Below, piece after piece: positions 33,206 to 34,632 of a stretch of 34,632 nt of DNA. The notes below the pieces were generated by a model, which had not been told where the DNA came from, made no database searches, and saw only the letters and a list, made by a program, of their open reading frames with translations. The DNA lies in contig JAGGAJ010000002.1 of assembly GCA_017889845.1 (NCBI GenBank), positions 1 to 34,632 of the forward strand. The letters run 5' to 3'. Made by a program: the position numbers and the translations under genes. Source of the stretch: Deltaproteobacteria bacterium. Lineage in GTDB: Bacteria; Desulfobacterota; Deferrimicrobia; Deferrimicrobiales; Deferrimicrobiaceae. How positions within the stretch are numbered: position 1 is the first letter of the stretch; each line of letters opens with the position of its first letter.

Positions 33206-33748
33206 CTACTCCTTTTTCCCCTTCAGGTTCTTCAACACATCGAACGGGCCCTGCGACGTCCCCGCGGAGCAGGAGCACGGCTCCCGGTTCCGGTTCGCCC
33301 CGCAGGACGGGCAGATCCCGCGGCACTCCTCCGAGCAGATCACCTTGAGCGGCAGTTCGAGGGCCACCTGCTCCCAGAAGATGTCGTTGACCTCGAGCCC
33401 CCTGCCGTCATAATACCCGACGTCGAGGTCTTCCTCGCGGAGTTCCGCCTGGCTCGTCCCGGCGGGCTCCCGGGCCTTCGGGACCAGGAGCGACCGGAAC
33501 GCCTTGGCGAACCGGACCGCGACCGGTTCGGAACAGCGGTCGCAGGGCGCCTCCCCTTCCGCCGTGTACAACCCCTCTGCCCACAAGTCTCCGGACTCGG
33601 CCGTCAGGACGAGTTCGGCGTCGGTCAGCCGGCACGTCGAAAGGGGAGCCGGGTCCATCCCCTCCAGCATGCGGGGGATCGCGGACCTCCCCCGGGCGGC
33701 GAATACGTCCAGCCCACCCCCGGGAATTTCGGACACCCGGATGTACAA
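33206..33748 (-). CDS. yceD: DUF177/YceD family protein
   Basis: A 180-residue YceD-type protein; the family occurs next to rpmF in most bacteria and is linked to 23S rRNA accumulation in plants and E. coli. The N-terminus YIRVSEIPGGGLDVF matches the family start. The conserved cysteine signature is in the middle (CDRCSEPV), and the C-terminus has a cysteine-rich end, CSEECRGICPSCG then CSC. The start is TTG at 33748-33746, with AAGGA 10 nt upstream; upstream readings run into the promoter. It is the first gene of the 21-gene run. Confidence 0.88.
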   Translation of the reverse strand: MYIRVSEIPGGGLDVFAARGRSAIPRMLEGMDPAPLSTCRLTDAELVLTAESGDLWAEGLYTAEGEAPCDRCSEPVAVRFAKAFRSLLVPKAREPAGTSQAELREEDLDVGYYDGRGLEVNDIFWEQVALELPLKVICSEECRGICPSCGANRNREPCSCSAGTSQGPFDVLKNLKGKKE

Positions 33749-33781
33749 GATGCGAATTTCCTTCGAAAAGTTAAAGGAAAT

Positions 33782-33810
33782 ACTATAGGCAACCCCCCCT
33801 CCCCTGTCAA
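33782..33810 (-). promoter_or_regulatory. Promoter of the yceD-rpmF-plsX-fab run
   Basis: On the minus strand TTGACA (33810-33805) and TATAGT (33787-33782) are separated by exactly 17 bp. This is a perfect -35 and a 5-of-6 -10 for sigma70. The spacer is very G-rich. Transcription would begin near 33775, giving a leader of about 27 nt with the ribosome site AAGGA at 33763-33759. It is the best promoter in the window and probably drives much of the 17-kb run. Confidence 0.85.
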
Positions 33811-33846
33811 TCGCCAATAACCGGATCCCCGTTGTATCATGGAAGC

Positions 33847-34632
33847 ATGAGCAGGATGCCCGCCGTGGCCGGCCAGTTCTACCCCGGGACCGCCTCGGGG
33901 CTTTCCCGGACCCTCAAGCAGCTGACCCGGGACGTCCCGGAAAAGCTGCCCGCGATCGCCGTGGTATCCCCCCATGCCGGGTACGTCTACTCCGGGGCGG
34001 TGGCCGGGGAGCTCTTCTCCTCCGTCCGCGTCCCGACCCGCGCCGTCGTCTTCTGCCCGAACCACACGGGGGTGGGCGCGGACGCCGCCATCATGTCCCG
34101 CGGAGCCTGGCGCATGCCGTGGGGGGACGTCCCCGTCGAGGGTACGCTTGCCGACCGGATGAAGGCCGCCTGCCCCCTCCTGCGGGAGGACGGCTCCGCC
34201 CACCTCGGGGAGCACTCCCTCGAGGTGCAGCTCCCCTTCCTGCACCGGTTCCGGCCGGACGTGCGCATCGTCCCCGTCGCCCTGGGGCGCCTCTCGCTCG
34301 ACGAGTGCCGGACGCTGGGGGATGCGACGGCCGAGTCCGTGGCGGGAGATCCCGAACGCCCCCTCCTGGTGGCGAGCTCCGACATGTCCCACTACGTCCC
34401 GGACGCCGTGGCGCGACGGAAGGACCGGCTGGCCATCGACCGGATCCTGGCCCTCGACCCGGAGGGGCTGTACCGGACTGTCCGGGCGGAGCGGATCTCC
34501 ATGTGCGGAGTGATCCCCGCCACCGTGGTCCTCTTCGCGGCCCTGCGGCTTGGCGCGACGTCCGCCCGTCTGGTAAAATACGCGACCTCCGGCGAGGTCA
34601 GCCGGGATTTCGACCAGGTGGTCGGGTACGCC
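33847..34632 (+). CDS. amrB: AmmeMemoRadiSam system protein B (Memo-like), 3' end outside window
   Basis: 262 codons of a Memo/AmrB protein (family about 265-280 residues, so only the last few are missing). Signatures: AVAGQFYPG at the start, SPHAGYVYSGAVAGELF, FCPNHTG, the EHSLEVQLPFL stretch, LVASSDMSHY and the MCGVIPATVV segment; the histidines in these are the putative metal ligands. The family shares the fold of class III ring-opening dioxygenases and is grouped with an AMMECR1 protein and a radical SAM enzyme; its biochemical role is unclear. The ATG at 33847 is divergent from yceD. TATCAT at 33835-33840 could be a -10 box, which would make the transcript nearly leaderless, but no -35 is seen. 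Confidence 0.92.
   Translation, partial: MSRMPAVAGQFYPGTASGLSRTLKQLTRDVPEKLPAIAVVSPHAGYVYSGAVAGELFSSVRVPTRAVVFCPNHTGVGADAAIMSRGAWRMPWGDVPVEGTLADRMKAACPLLREDGSAHLGEHSLEVQLPFLHRFRPDVRIVPVALGRLSLDECRTLGDATAESVAGDPERPLLVASSDMSHYVPDAVARRKDRLAIDRILALDPEGLYRTVRAERISMCGVIPATVVLFAALRLGATSARLVKYATSGEVSRDFDQVVGYA

Overview
The window is GC-rich, densely packed housekeeping DNA from a Gram-negative bacterium. Outer-membrane biogenesis genes (lpxD, ompH/skp, bamA, lolC, lolD, lnt, lptE) exclude a Gram-positive. The two conserved gene orders, phoH-pgpH-ybeY-lnt-prfB-lysS-lolCD-bamA-ompH-lpxD and rpmF-plsX-fabHDG-acpP-fabF-rpiB-glyA-comEB-nrdR-ribDE-ribBA-ribH-nusB-leuS-lptE-holA, resemble what I know of the Desulfuromonadota (Geobacter-like, former Deltaproteobacteria). 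That placement is an inference from synteny; no rRNA or tRNA gene is present.

Layout. (1) 1-15321, minus strand: one tight 13-gene run, read from 15321 down to 1. It begins with an unusual pair (a membrane TPR/zinc-ribbon protein and a DUF4388 protein), continues through RNA maintenance (phoH-like, 7TM-HD phosphodiesterase, ybeY), lipoprotein maturation (lnt), translation (prfB, lysS), lipoprotein export (lolC, lolD) and outer-membrane assembly (bamA, ompH), and ends in lpxD, cut by the window edge. (2) 15363-16655, plus strand: mazG, a 249-bp intergenic region with a cluster of TGTGGA repeats, then rpsT with a near-consensus promoter. (3) 16668-33748, minus strand: a 21-gene run read from 33748 down to 16668, starting at a strong sigma70-type promoter (TTGACA, 17 bp, TATAGT). 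It carries yceD, rpmF, the fatty-acid/phospholipid genes, rpiB, glyA, comEB, nrdR, the riboflavin genes, nusB, leuS, lptE and holA. (4) 33847-34632, plus strand: a divergent, 3'-truncated amrB (Memo-like) gene.

Genes are chained by 1-41 bp overlaps or gaps of a few bases, often NTGA stop/start overlaps, and TTG and GTG starts are very common. prfB is split by the classical programmed +1 frameshift at CTT-TGA, so a simple ORF call loses its first 24 codons. No gene-free stretch exceeds 300 bp. The longest ones (16137-16385, the ribH-nusB gap and the nusB-leuS gap) hold the structured non-coding DNA.

The most interesting observations concern repeats. A 166-bp element with 21-bp inverted ends sits between ribH and nusB and supplies the ribH stop codon. 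A diverged half-copy of the same element (about 73% identical over 64 bp by eye) lies directly after leuS and contains the start codon and first ~20 codons of lptE. A second, unrelated inverted-repeat element fills the nusB-leuS gap. No CRISPR array, prophage, transposase, tRNA or rRNA was seen.
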